From Saccopteryx bilineata (Eukaryota > Chordata > Mammalia > Chiroptera > Emballonuridae), in assembly GCF_036850765.1 (NCBI RefSeq), contig NC_089495.1, positions 30,207,464 to 30,271,463 of the forward strand: 64,000 nucleotides of DNA, written 5' to 3'. Below are positions 11,284-21,829 of the stretch, one piece after another. The first letter of the stretch is position 1. Each line of letters starts with the position of its first letter. The position numbers and the translations under genes are program-made. The notes below the pieces were generated by a model, which had not been told where the DNA came from, did no database searches, and worked only from the letters and a program-made list of their open reading frames with translations.

Positions 11284-11894
11284 GGGGACACTCTTTCCTG
11301 GGGTTCCAACCTGAGATCTTGATGTTGCCACTTAGATCTATGTGAACACAGAGTACAGTTAGCTGGTACCACTCCCTGAGTCTCACCAGCACTGGGTTGA
11401 ACACAGCTTCCTTCCCAAGTTGCTGACTGTTATATGATACAGTGCTAAATAGCAAACTAAGGACTCCCTGGTGTCCGCTGGTGACGTTGTACAAAACAAG
11501 TGGCCCTTCTCCTGCTCTGCAGAACAGACATGCTTCTCATTTCAGAGCATGCCACAAATCATGGAGACATTTAAAAGGAAGTTCTGCTTGTTAGTAGCCA
11601 TTTCCTCTTGAAGCATTAGTGTGTGCCTCATAGACTGCGTACAACTAGCCCAGGGTGTACAGAAATGAGGCTTCCAACAGCCTCATGAGTTATGGCGCAG
11701 CTCAGTGTGAGAGAGGCTTGATCATTAGCCCCAGCTAAATACAGCAGGTGGCCTCTGAGCCTCAGACTAAGAGCCAGTCTTCTTCCTCCAGCTGGGATAA
11801 GCAGCTGTCTATGGAGTTTTGCTCTGGACTTGAGTGATGACTCATCTGACCAAGTTTCTTCCACACGGACTCCTCAACTTCCCAGAGGTCCTCT
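10216..11894. other. Unique sequence
   Basis: No recognisable gene or repeat except the GT microsatellite listed separately. The four minus-strand frames near 11.0-11.5 kb all read through that microsatellite (THTHTH) and are artefacts. The stretch around 10980-11210 has low repeat content and could be tested for conservation. Confidence 0.4.
11245..11281. repeat. (GT)n microsatellite
   Basis: About 18 uninterrupted GT units, long enough to be polymorphic. Confidence 0.95.
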
Positions 11895-12105
11895 AAATCA
11901 ATCAGTCAGTGAATAACTCTTGATTAAACAACTACCATGTGTCTAGCATCGGGCTTGCTGTTATGGACCCTTACAAATAAAAAGACATATGGTCCCTTTT
12001 TATAATGAGCATATAGTTTAGTTTGGGAAACCATGTAAGTACATGTAAAACAATAAGAAAATGTTAAAGTGCTGAGACTAAGAGCAGTTGAAGGTTAAAG
12101 GGCTG
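11895..12105 (-). mobile_element. L2 LINE 3' end, antisense
   Basis: Reads 'cagtgaataactcttgatta', 'aactaccatgtgtctagcat', 'atatggtccctttttataat', the complement of the L2 terminal sequence. Confidence 0.6.
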
Positions 12106-12329
12106 GATTGTATATTAAGGGCTCATTGATGGCAATGAGATGAAAATGCTGGAGGTCAAAATACAGGCAACATAAATTTCACAAAGTTTCCTGAAGTGTA
12201 ATAAGATTGGAAAAACAAAAGAAATGAAAAGGAAGTATTGTGGGTCCAACTGTCTTTCTTTCTGTCTGTATAACAGGTGCACTATGTTATGAAGCACTCA
12301 CCAGAACTTTCGGTGTTATAGTCATCATC

Positions 12330-13198
12330 CAATATGGTCCCAGTGACCCTTGCCTCCTGGTATTTGATTCTTGTGTGGTTCTCTCTCACATGGTACCAGG
12401 GTTGGTCATTGTGACCATTATAATATAGCAGAAGCAACAATATGCCACTTCTGAGATTAGATTTTATTTTATTTTATTTTATTTTTTTGTGAAAGAGACA
12501 CACAGAGAGAGACAGAGAGAGGAAAAGATAGAGACAGACAGAAAGGGAGAGAGAGGAGAAGCATCAATTCTTTACTGCAGCTTCTTAGTCTCCTTAGTTG
12601 TTCACTGATTGCTTTTTCACATGTGCTTTGACCGGGGAGCTACAGCAGAGCAGGTGACCCCTTGCTCAAGCCAGAGATCTTGGGCTCACACCAGCGACCT
12701 TTGGGCTCAATCCAGTGATCATGAGGTTGTATTCATGATCCCATGCTCAAGCCAGTGACCTCACACTCAAGCTGGTGAGCCTGCGCTCAAGCAGGCCACC
12801 TCAGGGTTTTGAACGTGGGTCCTCTGTGTCCCAGTCTGATGCTCTATCCACTGCGTTACCACCTGGTCAGGCTCGTTTAGATTTTAAAAGACACTATAGT
12901 TTTTCTCTCTTTCTTTCTCTCAGGTACACTAGGGAAAGCCAGCTTCCATGTCATGAGCATCCCTGTGGAGAGGTCCACATGGCAAGAAATTAAGACTTTC
13001 TATAAACAGCCATAGGAATGAGCTTGGGAGTGGATCTTTCAGCCCAAATCAAGTCTTTACATGGCGGCTTGACTGCAGATCATGAGAGATACTGAACCAG
13101 AACCACCCAGCTAAGCTACTCCTGGATTCTTGACCCATAAGAACTAGGTAAAAAAACAAAACAAAACATGTGTTGTTGTTTTAAGCCACCATCACTGA
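12330..13198 (+). mobile_element. MLT1-type LTR (MaLR) split by a SINE
   Basis: The left part (12330-12465) has 'ttgcctcctggtatttgatt', 'ctctctcacatggtaccagg' and 'cagaagcaacaatatgccac'. The right part (12873-13198) has 'ctagggaaagccagcttcca', 'ccagaaccacccagctaagc' and 'tgtgttgttgttttaagcca'. Together they follow the MLT1 solo-LTR order. A family A SINE (12467-12872) interrupts it. MLT1 is an ancient non-autonomous LTR family of the ERVL-MaLR group. No internal gene is present. Confidence 0.75.
12467..12872 (-). mobile_element. Family A SINE, antisense, inside the MLT1 LTR
   Basis: Complement of a family A element: purine-rich (GAGA) end, 'gaagcatcaattctttactg', repeated 'ctcaagccagtgacctc', and head end 'gttaccacctggtcaggc'. 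Flanked by 'ttagatttta' on both sides (12456-12465 and 12877-12886), a target-site duplication. Tail (TTTTA)n on the left. Confidence 0.9.
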
Positions 13199-14105
13199 GT
13201 ACTTATCCCTTTCGGGGCCAACTCCAACTCTGTACTCTGGTCTTCAGCTCAAGCTATGCTTGGCCTGGCTCAGTAGAACCAGGACATCTGATTGCAATTC
13301 TCTTCTTCCTGGGACCAAATTTGCCCCAACTCTTTCAACTTTAAAGTTGTAAAAATCCCTTTTAGTAATTTAATCGGCCTCTGCCACTGCTTTGGGTTTT
13401 CAGGAGTAGTCATAGAGTCTCCCGGCTGTGGGTACACCAAAATGTGCCACTCCACTGAATACAGGGCCAGCTCGGGTCTTCCGCCTGCTGGTCGGATGTG
13501 ATTTGCAGTCTCCCATGTGGTTTGTGAAAGCCACAGCTGAAAAAAAATCTGCAGAAGAATGGAATCCCCCAACTCCCTGCAGTAATGGGCATGGGAGCAT
13601 GAGACACTCATCCAGAGACCTTTTGGCGGCTCTTGTGGTTGATAGAAGGGTCTGAATCAGGAATCATGAAGCTTCCCACAGACATTATGGTGAAATCCTG
13701 CCATTGACAAAGCACAGATGAACCCACTATTCTGAAAACCAATGATGTTCTCATATAGCTAGACTGTTCCAGGGCTTGCCATACATTGGGAAGATAGTAA
13801 AGAGCGAGGTTGGGAAACCCATTGCACTATGGCAGAGAGAGGAGAGCAATTGGTTCGGTATCACTCTGGCTCCATGACGGTCACAGCTGTCTTCTTTCAG
13901 TGTTCTGAGCCTCGGTGCGTGGCAGGGCCATCCACTTGGTTTTCTAAAGCGGTAAGAAAGAATCGCATTGGAACACCCACATATCTCCACCCCTTATCCA
14001 ATCATCATGTTCCATCTCAATACCCTTCGTGTGGGCCTTTGCGATTTTCTGCCTGGGTCACTACAGTTATCTTATACCTGGTGATCAGAGTTATCTCTCT
14101 AGCAC
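13199..14105. other. Unique sequence with weak exon-like signals
   Basis: No repeat recognised. Overlapping frames on both strands at 13270-13655 (longest 113 codons, minus) match nothing I know. A short segment at 13901-13951 has good splice borders and is listed separately. Confidence 0.35.
13901..13951 (+). other. Weak candidate exon (51 bases)
   Basis: The acceptor-like 'gctgtcttctttcag' ends at 13900, and a strong donor GCG/GTAAGAAAG follows 13951. The segment is 51 bases and open in the frame reading CSEPRCVAGPSTWFSKA. Nothing else supports it. Random matches to both splice consensus sequences at this spacing are expected a few times in 64 kb. Confidence 0.2.
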
Positions 14106-14428
14106 ATGCTACAGTATGGATGAATCTTGAAGACATTATAATAAGTGAAATAATTAGTCATTAAAAAAATAAATGTTGTATGATATCACTTATATGAGGC
14201 AAATTCAGAGACAGAAAGTAGAATGGTGGTTGTTGGGGTAGAGGGGAGTGTTGGGTAGAGAGGAGCTACAGTGTCTAAGGGGAATAGGGCTTCAGTTTTT
14301 CAAGTTCTGTGAATCAATGGTGGTGGTCGTTGCTCAACAATGTGAATGTCCTAATGCCACTGAGTACACTTGAAATCGTTAATAGGGTAAATTTTATGCT
14401 ATGTGTATTGTATCACAATTTAAAAGAT
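14106..14428 (+). mobile_element. L1 LINE 3' end fragment, sense
   Basis: Reads 'atggatgaatcttgaagaca', 'gatatcacttatatgaggca', 'gtagaatggtggttgttggg', 'cttgaaatcgttaatagggt', and ends 'gtgtattgtatcacaattta', the classical L1 3' UTR order. Confidence 0.8.
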
Positions 14429-14639
14429 ATTTTAAAAATTATGATGAAAAGAAAGGTCACTTCAGTTTAGTAAGCTACTGCCCCACAAAACTTGGGACCC
14501 AGCGCCATATATACGTGGCATAATATTAAAGTATCCTTTGATGATTTCTTTCAAAGGAAATCATAGCTCAAATAAAGACTATTACATTTTTAAAAAATAT
14601 CAAATATTATCTCCTCAGTGCACCCTTTCTAACTACCCC

Positions 14640-14830
14640 TGGGACAGTGGCTCTCAAATAAGAGAATGCTTCTCAAAATTTAGTGTAAATAGGAGTCACC
14701 TGAGAAACTCATTGAACTCCATCTTTCTGGGCCTCCCTCCCTGAGATGGTGATCTGGAAGTTCCAGGATAAGGCCTGGGAGTTTACATTGCTAACAAGCT
14801 TGATCTGATTCTGATGGGCTCTGCCCGGCC
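14640..14830. mobile_element. MER5-type hAT-Charlie element, ancient
   Basis: Begins 'gacagtggctctcaaataag', close to CAGTGGTTCTCAAA. It continues 'ggagtcacctgagaaactca' and 'gagatggtgatctggaagtt', matching the MER5 arrangement. Non-autonomous. Confidence 0.65.
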
Positions 14831-15002
14831 AGAATGGTCCTTCCATGGAGTACTCATAGCTCCGCGGACGTCCCTGTTAGAGTTTTTACCATGTCCTGTT
14901 GCTTCTGTTCCTGCCTCTGGCTCCTTGCCTGGAGAGGGGTCTCAGCTCCGATGTTTAAGGTTCTCTACACCCAGCCCCATGCCTGACACATAACAGACGC
15001 TT

Positions 15003-15005
<3 letters not shown>

Positions 15006-15051
<46 letters not shown>
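15006..15051. repeat. (AT)n microsatellite, about 23 units
   Basis: Uninterrupted alternating AT. It can form cruciforms and is likely polymorphic. It abuts an A-rich stretch (15112-15180) that precedes an L1 fragment. Confidence 0.95.
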
Positions 15052-15054
<3 letters not shown>

Positions 15055-15189
15055 TATTGACTACATCACTGTGTCTTGAGCTATTTTTGCAATGGTCAAT
15101 AACCCAAATAAATTCAAGTAAGAATTAAATTAAAAATAAAATAACATAAACTAAAAAAAAAAATTAAAAACACCCAAAAAACTAAAATA

Positions 15190-15375
15190 GTCGTGGGGCT
15201 GTAAAGTACAGCTTAGGGGATATGGTCAGTAATATTGCAGTAACTGTGATGGTGGCAGGGGCGCTAGACTCAGTAAGGGATCCCTCTGTGAGTTATATGT
15301 CTAACCACTGAGCTGTACACGTGAAACTAGTAGAATGACTGTCAACTGTAATTCAAACATAAATTTTGAAAGTGT
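15190..15375 (+). mobile_element. L1 3' UTR fragment, sense
   Basis: Contains 'ggggatatggtcagtaatat', 'tatgtctaaccactgagctg', 'tacacgtgaaactagtagaa' and 'actgtcaactgtaattcaaa', typical of carnivore and bat L1MA-type 3' ends. Confidence 0.7.
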
Positions 15376-16669
15376 ATGAAAAAAGAGTCTCACGGAGCAT
15401 AGGAAAAGCTCCTCTAGAAATAAGAGGCACTGACCGTTTCTGTGGGAAAAGCCACAGACAGGGGAGCTCGCTCCTCGCCTGGATGGCCTTTGGGGGGCGC
15501 TGGAGATCACTTCAGACCCTGCACAGGGTGACGGGAGGTGGGGATGGTGAGAGTTCTGGAGAAGAAGATGAAGTTTATCAGCAGACATAACGAAAGTTTT
15601 GAAATGTCAAAGGAGAGAAAAGGAAAGGCAGAATTTGACCGTTGAATTCCAGAGAGTCCTCAGAAAGGTCCCCTGGTTTTTCTGAATACTTTAGCTACTG
15701 AAAAAAAAAAAAAAAAAGTCCCTGGCAGAGAGAGAGGCAGGAAGACAAGCTCAAGCAATGCCTCCAGGCTGGGGGTCTGCCAACACCTGGGGCCAGCCTC
15801 TGCATCGAGCACAGGGGTTTTTTGTGAGGAAACAGGAACAGGGAGTAATCCTGGCTGGCAGGGCACTCCCCGAGGAAGCAGGAGGCTTGCCTGGTAGTCG
15901 CCCTCACTTCCCATATGCCGGTGTGTTTGTTGGCACCGTGTGCCTGTTAATTAAAGGAAGTGTGTGTGCCTTCGGCGCTGGTACCCTGGCCCCAAACATC
16001 ATTCTTTCCAGGGGTCTCCACCACACTGCCGCCACCAGCAGAATCAATTAGGCTCCCTCCCAAAAGTCAGGCTGCATTTATTTCCAAGCCCGGAGGTGAA
16101 ACAAACCCCCTGCCGCAGCAGCTTGGGGCTCACATGTCAGCCCCGTGTTTCTCCTTGTTACCACAGGTTGGCAGCTCCAGGGGTCTGTTCTGGGGGAAAA
16201 CCTGCTCAAATGGATAGAAAAATAACTCTGGGGCGCGATCCACTAGCCTCTAGACCCGGGTCTACAGAGAGTCTTGTGTAATGGGCTTGAGCCTTTCATA
16301 GCCCGTCCCCAACCACTCTGTTGCACTGTTTTAACTTTATTTGAGCTTGGCCTTATAAACAAATTTTTATGAAGCCAGAATAAAGGTGCCCCAAGCAGAG
16401 GTGAGCAGGCTTCCCTAGAAGTCAGTAAAAGTTACACCTGAGCTCTAACAGTTTTCATTAAAATGCCACCAGGGAGCTTCCAACTGTCCAGCCCCCTCTC
16501 CAAGCCTTGCACCCAGAGGCCAAGGTGGAGAGTGGACCTGCACTCACAAGTGGATAGCCTGGGGCGCTCACCGGGGAGGCAGTCAGGCCTGCCAGGCTAT
16601 GGCAGACAGGGTTCCGCTCCAGTACACCCCAGAGCCTAACACTCAGTCCTTTTTCAATCCCAAGCATCG
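15376..16669. other. Unique sequence, possibly conserved non-coding DNA
   Basis: No repeat except a poly-A run at 15700-15717. The part from about 15940 to 16440 holds homeobox-type AT cores (TTAATTAAAG, CAATTAGG, ATAAACAAATTTTTAT) in otherwise ordinary sequence and has no SINEs. It looks like conserved regulatory DNA, but this is inference only. Confidence 0.3.
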
Positions 16670-16861
16670 CAGGCGTCCCCAAACTACGGCCCACGGGCCG
16701 CAATGCAGCCCCCTGAGGCCATTTATCCAGCTCCCACTGCACTTCTGGAAGGGGCACCTCTTTCATTGGTGGTCAGTGAGAGGACCACTGTATTTGGCAG
16801 CCCTCCAATGGTCTGAGGGATAGTGAACTGGCCCCCTGTGTAAAAAGTTTGGAGACCCCTG
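16670..16861. mobile_element. Short non-autonomous hAT element
   Basis: Terminal inverted repeats: left CAGGCGTCCCCAAACT (16670-16685); right AGTTTGGAGACCCCTG (16846-16861), whose complement is CAGGGGTCTCCAAACT. They match at 14 of 16 positions. The interior starts 'acggcccacgggccgcaatg', a family known from bats. At 192 bases it has no transposase. The flanking eight bases (16662-16669 and 16862-16869) do not match, so the duplication has decayed or been lost. Confidence 0.85.
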
Positions 16862-17052
16862 ATTGAGGAAGGCTGGCCCAGCACTAAGCTGCCTTGTGCC
16901 CTCTGAGGCTAGCCCTCAGGGAGTTCACTGGGACTCTGCGCTGCATCAGCCTGTGGCAGCCGGGAGCCCTGTCCTCCTGCCTCCTGCCTGCCCTTTGGTC
17001 CCTGTGCTCACGATGTGCCGACATTCTTAAAGTCATTACAGAACGTGTTCAT

Positions 17053-17054
<2 letters not shown>

Positions 17055-17089
<35 letters not shown>
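17055..17089. repeat. (AC)n microsatellite
   Basis: About 17 uninterrupted AC units read directly. Confidence 0.95.
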
Positions 17090-17090
<1 letters not shown>

Positions 17091-17099
17091 CTTTATAAT

Positions 17100-17215
17100 G
17101 AGATGGGTATGGTTGTCACCAATTTACAGATGAGGAAATTAAAGCAGAGAAAGAAAGTAGAGCCAGAATTGAATCTTTATTTTTTAGACTCTAAGTCCAG
17201 TGTTCTTTCTGCTAA
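17100..17215 (-). mobile_element. MIR fragment, antisense
   Basis: Contains 'aatttacagatgaggaaatt' and 'agtagagccagaattgaatc', matching the complement of the MIR core. Confidence 0.6.
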
Positions 17216-18814
17216 ACCACATTGTTTCGCAGGGTTTCCTGCTCTAATTAACTCATTTACATCAAGTTGTTTGAGACTTGGTGTGCTTTAATTTCCAGCG
17301 TGTATATATTTTATGAGTATATTGCAAATTCCCCTCTTTTCCTCCTCCAACCATCGTAACACGGACGGGATAGATAATAATAGTTAGTAACGGGATAGCA
17401 GATGTCACTGGGAGATATTATGAGGAAAATTTGCCCCTAAAATTATGCCACATAAGCTACGTTGAATAATTCCAACCTTAAATGAAAAACAAAACAAAAC
17501 AAAACAAACAAACAAACAAAAACCGGTGTGGAAAACCAGCCTTGCGGTGGTTTCTGGCCCCCATGATGCTTATTAAGTGGCAATATGAGACTCTTTCATT
17601 TGATTGGCCTCTGCCACCCAGCTCAAAGTCAGCTAAAAATTAATTAAGTGAGAATGTGAAAGTATGATAGGGGAACCTATCTCATTGCTGTCATAAAGGA
17701 AATGTAGAAACTGTGGGGCCCAAAGTCACAGACTAGAAATTCTTTCCAGTGGTATGATTCTACATCTTGGAACTGGTCTGTGGGTAAATAAGTGATGAGG
17801 CTCTCCCTGCCCCGGGCTGGGTAACATTCCTGGAAGTGAGGTACACCACAAGACTGCTGAAACAACAGGGTCGGCTGGGACCATGCGCTCTTGGCCAGCA
17901 GAGCTTGAGAATGACTGAAGGAAAATAGTGTGCAGCCCATCCTGGCTGAATACCTTCCTCTCCCATAGCCCTGTGGGACTGGGCTCTGCTTAGTAGAAGG
18001 GTATGAACCACCAACAGGCTGCTGTGAGGTTTGCCACTGTATAATGAGGTTGGGTGGAGCGCTTATTGCAACCTAAGGAAACATGGCTTGGAAACTGGAG
18101 TCCCATTTGCCAGCCCGGCCTCAAATGCAGCCATTGTTCGTGTTAGCATCAAGGACCGCACTGTTTCTTTGACAGAGCCAAGCCCCAGGCCCCCATGGCT
18201 TGGACGAGTTCCCTTGGACAGCCAAGGTAGGAGAGGAAGTGAAGTGCAGAGTCCTTGTCCGGCAGGTATTTAGCATCTGACCCAAATTCTTGGACCTTGG
18301 GTAAAAAGGTAGAGCCTAGAAACAGGGTCAGTTGTAAAAGACCCTGTTGTAACAAGTTGTTCCAAGTTCAGGAAAAGCTCCCGGCATCAAGTGTCTCTTA
18401 GAGGATTTTGCTGTGCATGATTCAGAGCCACAAAGATTAAATTTCCCTTAAAATATACATAAATTTGAAAATTAAAGGGGAAAGTGCCTTAGACAAGACT
18501 TGTTTGGATTTCTGTCAAACTCAGAACCCTTGGAATGCAGTGTGGAAGCCAGGATGTGGCTTTTTAGGACTTCCCCTGGTCTCCGCCACTTCCATTCATG
18601 TCTGTGCCACACTCAGGCCCCTTCTCTGCTCTAATTGTCTCAGTGCTGCACCCGCTTCTTACTGTAGGGACTTTAGATGTCCACTATCAGCTGTAGCCTT
18701 GCTTTCAGAAATAGACTGAGCTCAGCTTTCCAAGTTTCAGAAGTCTCCACACGTATCAATGCAGCTGAACTCAAGAGCCCTGGCCTCACACCTTCGTCTC
18801 CTTAGCCAACATTA
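17216..18814. other. Unique sequence
   Basis: An (AAAC)n-like run lies at 17483-17521. No gene is recognisable; minus-strand frames at 17677-18014 and 18149-18355 carry no known motif. Confidence 0.4.
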
Positions 18815-18895
18815 TAAAATGTCAGGGCCAGGAGGGACACTCAAGCTCATTACATCCAACCTCTCAGACAAGGAAATTCAGTTCCAGAAAGCAAC
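18815..18895. mobile_element. Possible old MIR-class fragment
   Basis: The text 'gggccaggagggacactcaa' followed by 'cattacatccaacctctcag' and 'acaaggaaattcagttccag' resembles a common ancient mammalian repeat with a 'gaggaaactgaggc' core; the family is not certain. Confidence 0.4.
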
Positions 18896-19144
18896 TCAGT
18901 TCTTTCAAAACCTTATGTTCCCCTCACCAAAATTTTAATTTGTTTTTCAAAGCTTGTTAGTTCCATTCATGTCTCTCCTCCATAATTCCACAATGCTCAC
19001 CTCTGTCTCCCCATGGGTCATGATGCTCTCCATGACATAAGCTCCTCAGACTGCCTTTCCTCTCCCGCAGGTCCGTTTCCGCCCGACTCATCTCTGCTTC
19101 CCTTGACTCTTCGCCTATCTCTCTGCTCCCACCCCAAGAAGATG

Positions 19145-19146
<2 letters not shown>

Positions 19147-19176
<30 letters not shown>
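19147..19176. repeat. (TC)n microsatellite
   Basis: About 15 TC units. The REREREREs in the frames here are artefacts of it. Confidence 0.95.
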
Positions 19177-19179
<3 letters not shown>

Positions 19180-19289
19180 ACCATGGCTTCTTTCTGGAAT
19201 CAATTCCCTTCTTGAAGTATATCCTTTAATAGTTCTTTCAGTAAGGGTTTGTGAGTGGTAAAACAAAACAAAACAATATAAGTTTCATC

Positions 19290-19610
19290 TTGAAAAGTAC
19301 CTTTCTTTCTCCCTCAGTGGTAAATGGCCACTTATTTGGGTGTTGAATTTCGGGTTGACAGTTATTTTTCCTCAGCCCACTGAAGACATTTTTCTTTCTT
19401 TTCTGACCTCTTTTGTTGCTACTGAAAACAATCGTTGCTCTAAGTCTAATTATTATCCCTTTGTGGAAAATCTGTCTTTTCTTGCTGGTTACTGTAAGAT
19501 TTTTCTGTCTTTTATGTTCTGCAGTTTAATAAAATGTGCCTAGGTTTAATTTATTTGTATCTTCCATGTGATTCTTTAAGCAGTCATTTGAATCTGTTAC
19601 TGATGTGGGA
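19290..19610 (-). mobile_element. Old L1 fragment, antisense
   Basis: Reads 'tgaatttcgggttgacagtt', 'actgaagacatttttctttc' and 'aaaatgtgcctaggtttaat', the complement of an L1M internal region. Degraded. Confidence 0.5.
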
Positions 19611-19762
19611 TAATTCCCATTAATAACAATAATAGCCACTTATATATTTGTTATCTCATTTAATTCTCACCCCAGAGTCCTAGTTCCATTTTACAATTAA
19701 GGAAACTAGGTCACAGAGAGGTTAAATTGTTTGTCCAAGGTAAGACAGTAATTGGCAAGGAC

Positions 19763-19784
19763 TTTTTTGTGTGCGCACGCGCAC

Positions 19785-19867
<83 letters not shown>

Positions 19868-20116
19868 CTGGAAGGGAGAGAGATGAGAAGCATCAATTCA
19901 TAGTTGCGGCTCCTTAGTTGTTCATTGATTTTCTCATATGTGCCTTGACCAGAGGGCTCCAGCCGAGCCAGTGACCCCTTGCTCAAGCCAGCAACATTGG
20001 GCTCAAGCCAGCGACCATAAGGTCATGTCTATGATCCCATGCTCAAGCCGGTGACCTCGAGGTTTTAAACCTGGGTCCTCTGCGAACCAGGCTGATGCTC
20101 TATCCGCCTGGTCAAG
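19763..20116 (-). mobile_element. Family A SINE, antisense, with a long compound microsatellite tail
   Basis: The SINE body runs from about 19866 to 20116 on the complement. Its tail has grown into (TG)n then (AG)n (about 19786-19865). The perfect target-site duplication TGGCAAGGAC flanks the whole unit (19753-19762 and 20117-20126), so the microsatellite arose inside the insertion. The host is a MIR. Confidence 0.9.
19786..19865. repeat. Compound (TG)n(AG)n microsatellite
   Basis: About 20 TG units with one TATG break, then about 17 AG units. It lies inside the SINE insertion described above. Confidence 0.95.
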
Positions 20117-20145
20117 TGGCAAGGACATCTTTTGAACCCAGATAT

Positions 20146-20940
20146 TAAATTTTGAGTATTTTTTTCTTCTTTTTATTGTCTTCTTTTGGTACTCTTATGA
20201 GACCTATGTTGGCTCTTTTCATTCATTCTCATCCTTTAACCTGTCATTTACATATTTAACCTCTTTGTCTCTCTATGGAGCACTTTGAAATATTTCCACA
20301 GATCTCTCTTCCATTTCACTAATTCTTCTGTGTGTCTAATCTGCTGCTTAATGCATCCCTTACACTTTTAGTTTCCGCAACCATATTTTTAATTTCTGGA
20401 AGTTTCCTCTGGTTAATTTTAGATCTTTCCATTCTTTTAAAAATAGTGTCTTGTACTAGTCTTAGGTATATCCTTCTTTGACTTTTGAAATCATTTAAAA
20501 ATATTAATTTTATAGTCTCTACTATCATCTTATAAACTAGAACAGCTTTCCAGTATCTACTATCTAAAGTTTTGAGGACTTTAATCCTGCTGTTTATTTT
20601 GACTGTTGATTCTTGTACAAGCTAGATAATGTCTCTCTGTTTTTATAACTTTGTTATTGTAAGCAGGGCTCTATTTTTCCTGTGGGAATTCCCCATGGCC
20701 TGGAGTGTTGAAGTTTAATTTCCGAGTGGTTTTATATTTGTTTCTACCTGGTATCCTAGGGGTATCACTGGCTGAAGACCAATTTTATGTTAATTGTTTG
20801 GCTTGGGGTTTTTCTTCTGATATAAGTAGGAGATATTTGGACTCTAAACTTGTGCCTCTACCTCTTGACTTTTGTGAATAATACGGCTATGAACATGGTT
20901 GTGCAGATGTCTCTTTAAGATTCTGCTTTCAGTTATTTTG
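20146..20940 (-). mobile_element. Old L1-type LINE, antisense
   Basis: Long T-rich stretch with 'tttccacagatctctcttcc', and at the right end 'gaataatacggctatgaaca' and 'ttgtgcagatgtctctttaa', which are complemented L1 ORF2 3' motifs. No coding capacity remains. Confidence 0.5.
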
Positions 20941-21829
20941 GATATGCACCTTTTAAGGGCTCAAGATCCTTTTTACATCTGCCCCTGTCCTTGCCCACCC
21001 CAATGAAGCTTAAGTACTTATGACCATTTCTCTGGCCAAAAGACAACTCTGGTGAAGATTTAGGCCCGGGCATGTAGTTGCTGAGGTCATCCAGTTGGTT
21101 TGGAAGAGAGAAATGATTGTTTTTGGAGCCTGGAGACACCATCTTGAAGACAGCCCAGTATCCTGTGATAATGAGGTATAACCCTGATACAAACTCCAGT
21201 TCGTTTCTTAGGTCTTTCCATTGACCTAAGCATATCCCTTCACCTCCTGTCTCTAGCTCTCTTATTCCCTTCCTTTTTCAAGCTGGAATTGAAACCAGAT
21301 CCAGCACCTGATGCACAGATAGGGAAAGAATTAGGGCTAGGTAACTCCAGGAACCGTCCTCTCTCAGGCGGTCTTGGAGTTTCCATTGGGCAAACCTGAA
21401 TACACCATGGCCCTCCCTGCCATCCCTGGACCCAAGGAAGGTTCTGTAGCCAATAAGTGAGCCGTTAGCTCCTCAGTCAGAACCAATAATGAAGAAAGGA
21501 CCTGTCATATTTGTCTCTCTTGCAGCCCACATCCTACCCTCTGCTTTTATACATTTCTACTCTGCCTTCCATGCTATTTCTCACTCCCCAACATCCTGAC
21601 CCCTGGACTTAGTTCCTTTTATGGTTTCTTATCCACTGCTTGGATCAGATGCTTAATACTATTTCTGTAGTATAATGCTGCTCACTTCCTCTGCCATTTT
21701 CTGTTGTACCAGGTAAATATTTGTCTTTGAGCTGACCCTACATTGGCCAGTATTTTCCTGGGAGCCAGTAGGGTTGAAGAATGAGACATTGCCAACCTCA
21801 TAAACCATTCCTTCCTGGATGGGTTCCCC
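20941..21829. other. Unique sequence
   Basis: No gene or clear repeat. Short minus-strand frames at 20933-21192 carry no motif. Confidence 0.4.

Larger units (their letters stand above)
19612..20145 (-). mobile_element. MIR SINE, antisense, split by a family A SINE
   Basis: The left part (19612-19762) has 'ccattttacaattaaggaaa' and 'cacagagaggttaaattgtt'. The MIR resumes after the SINE with 'catcttttgaacccagatat' (20126-20145). Confidence 0.7.

Noticed and set aside
10978..11494. Frames with long TH or HT repeats
   Set aside because: They are read through the (GT)n microsatellite at 11245-11281.
13270..13655. Minus-strand frame of 113 codons and overlaps
   Set aside because: Unrecognised, overlapped by plus-strand frames of similar length; no start or splice support.
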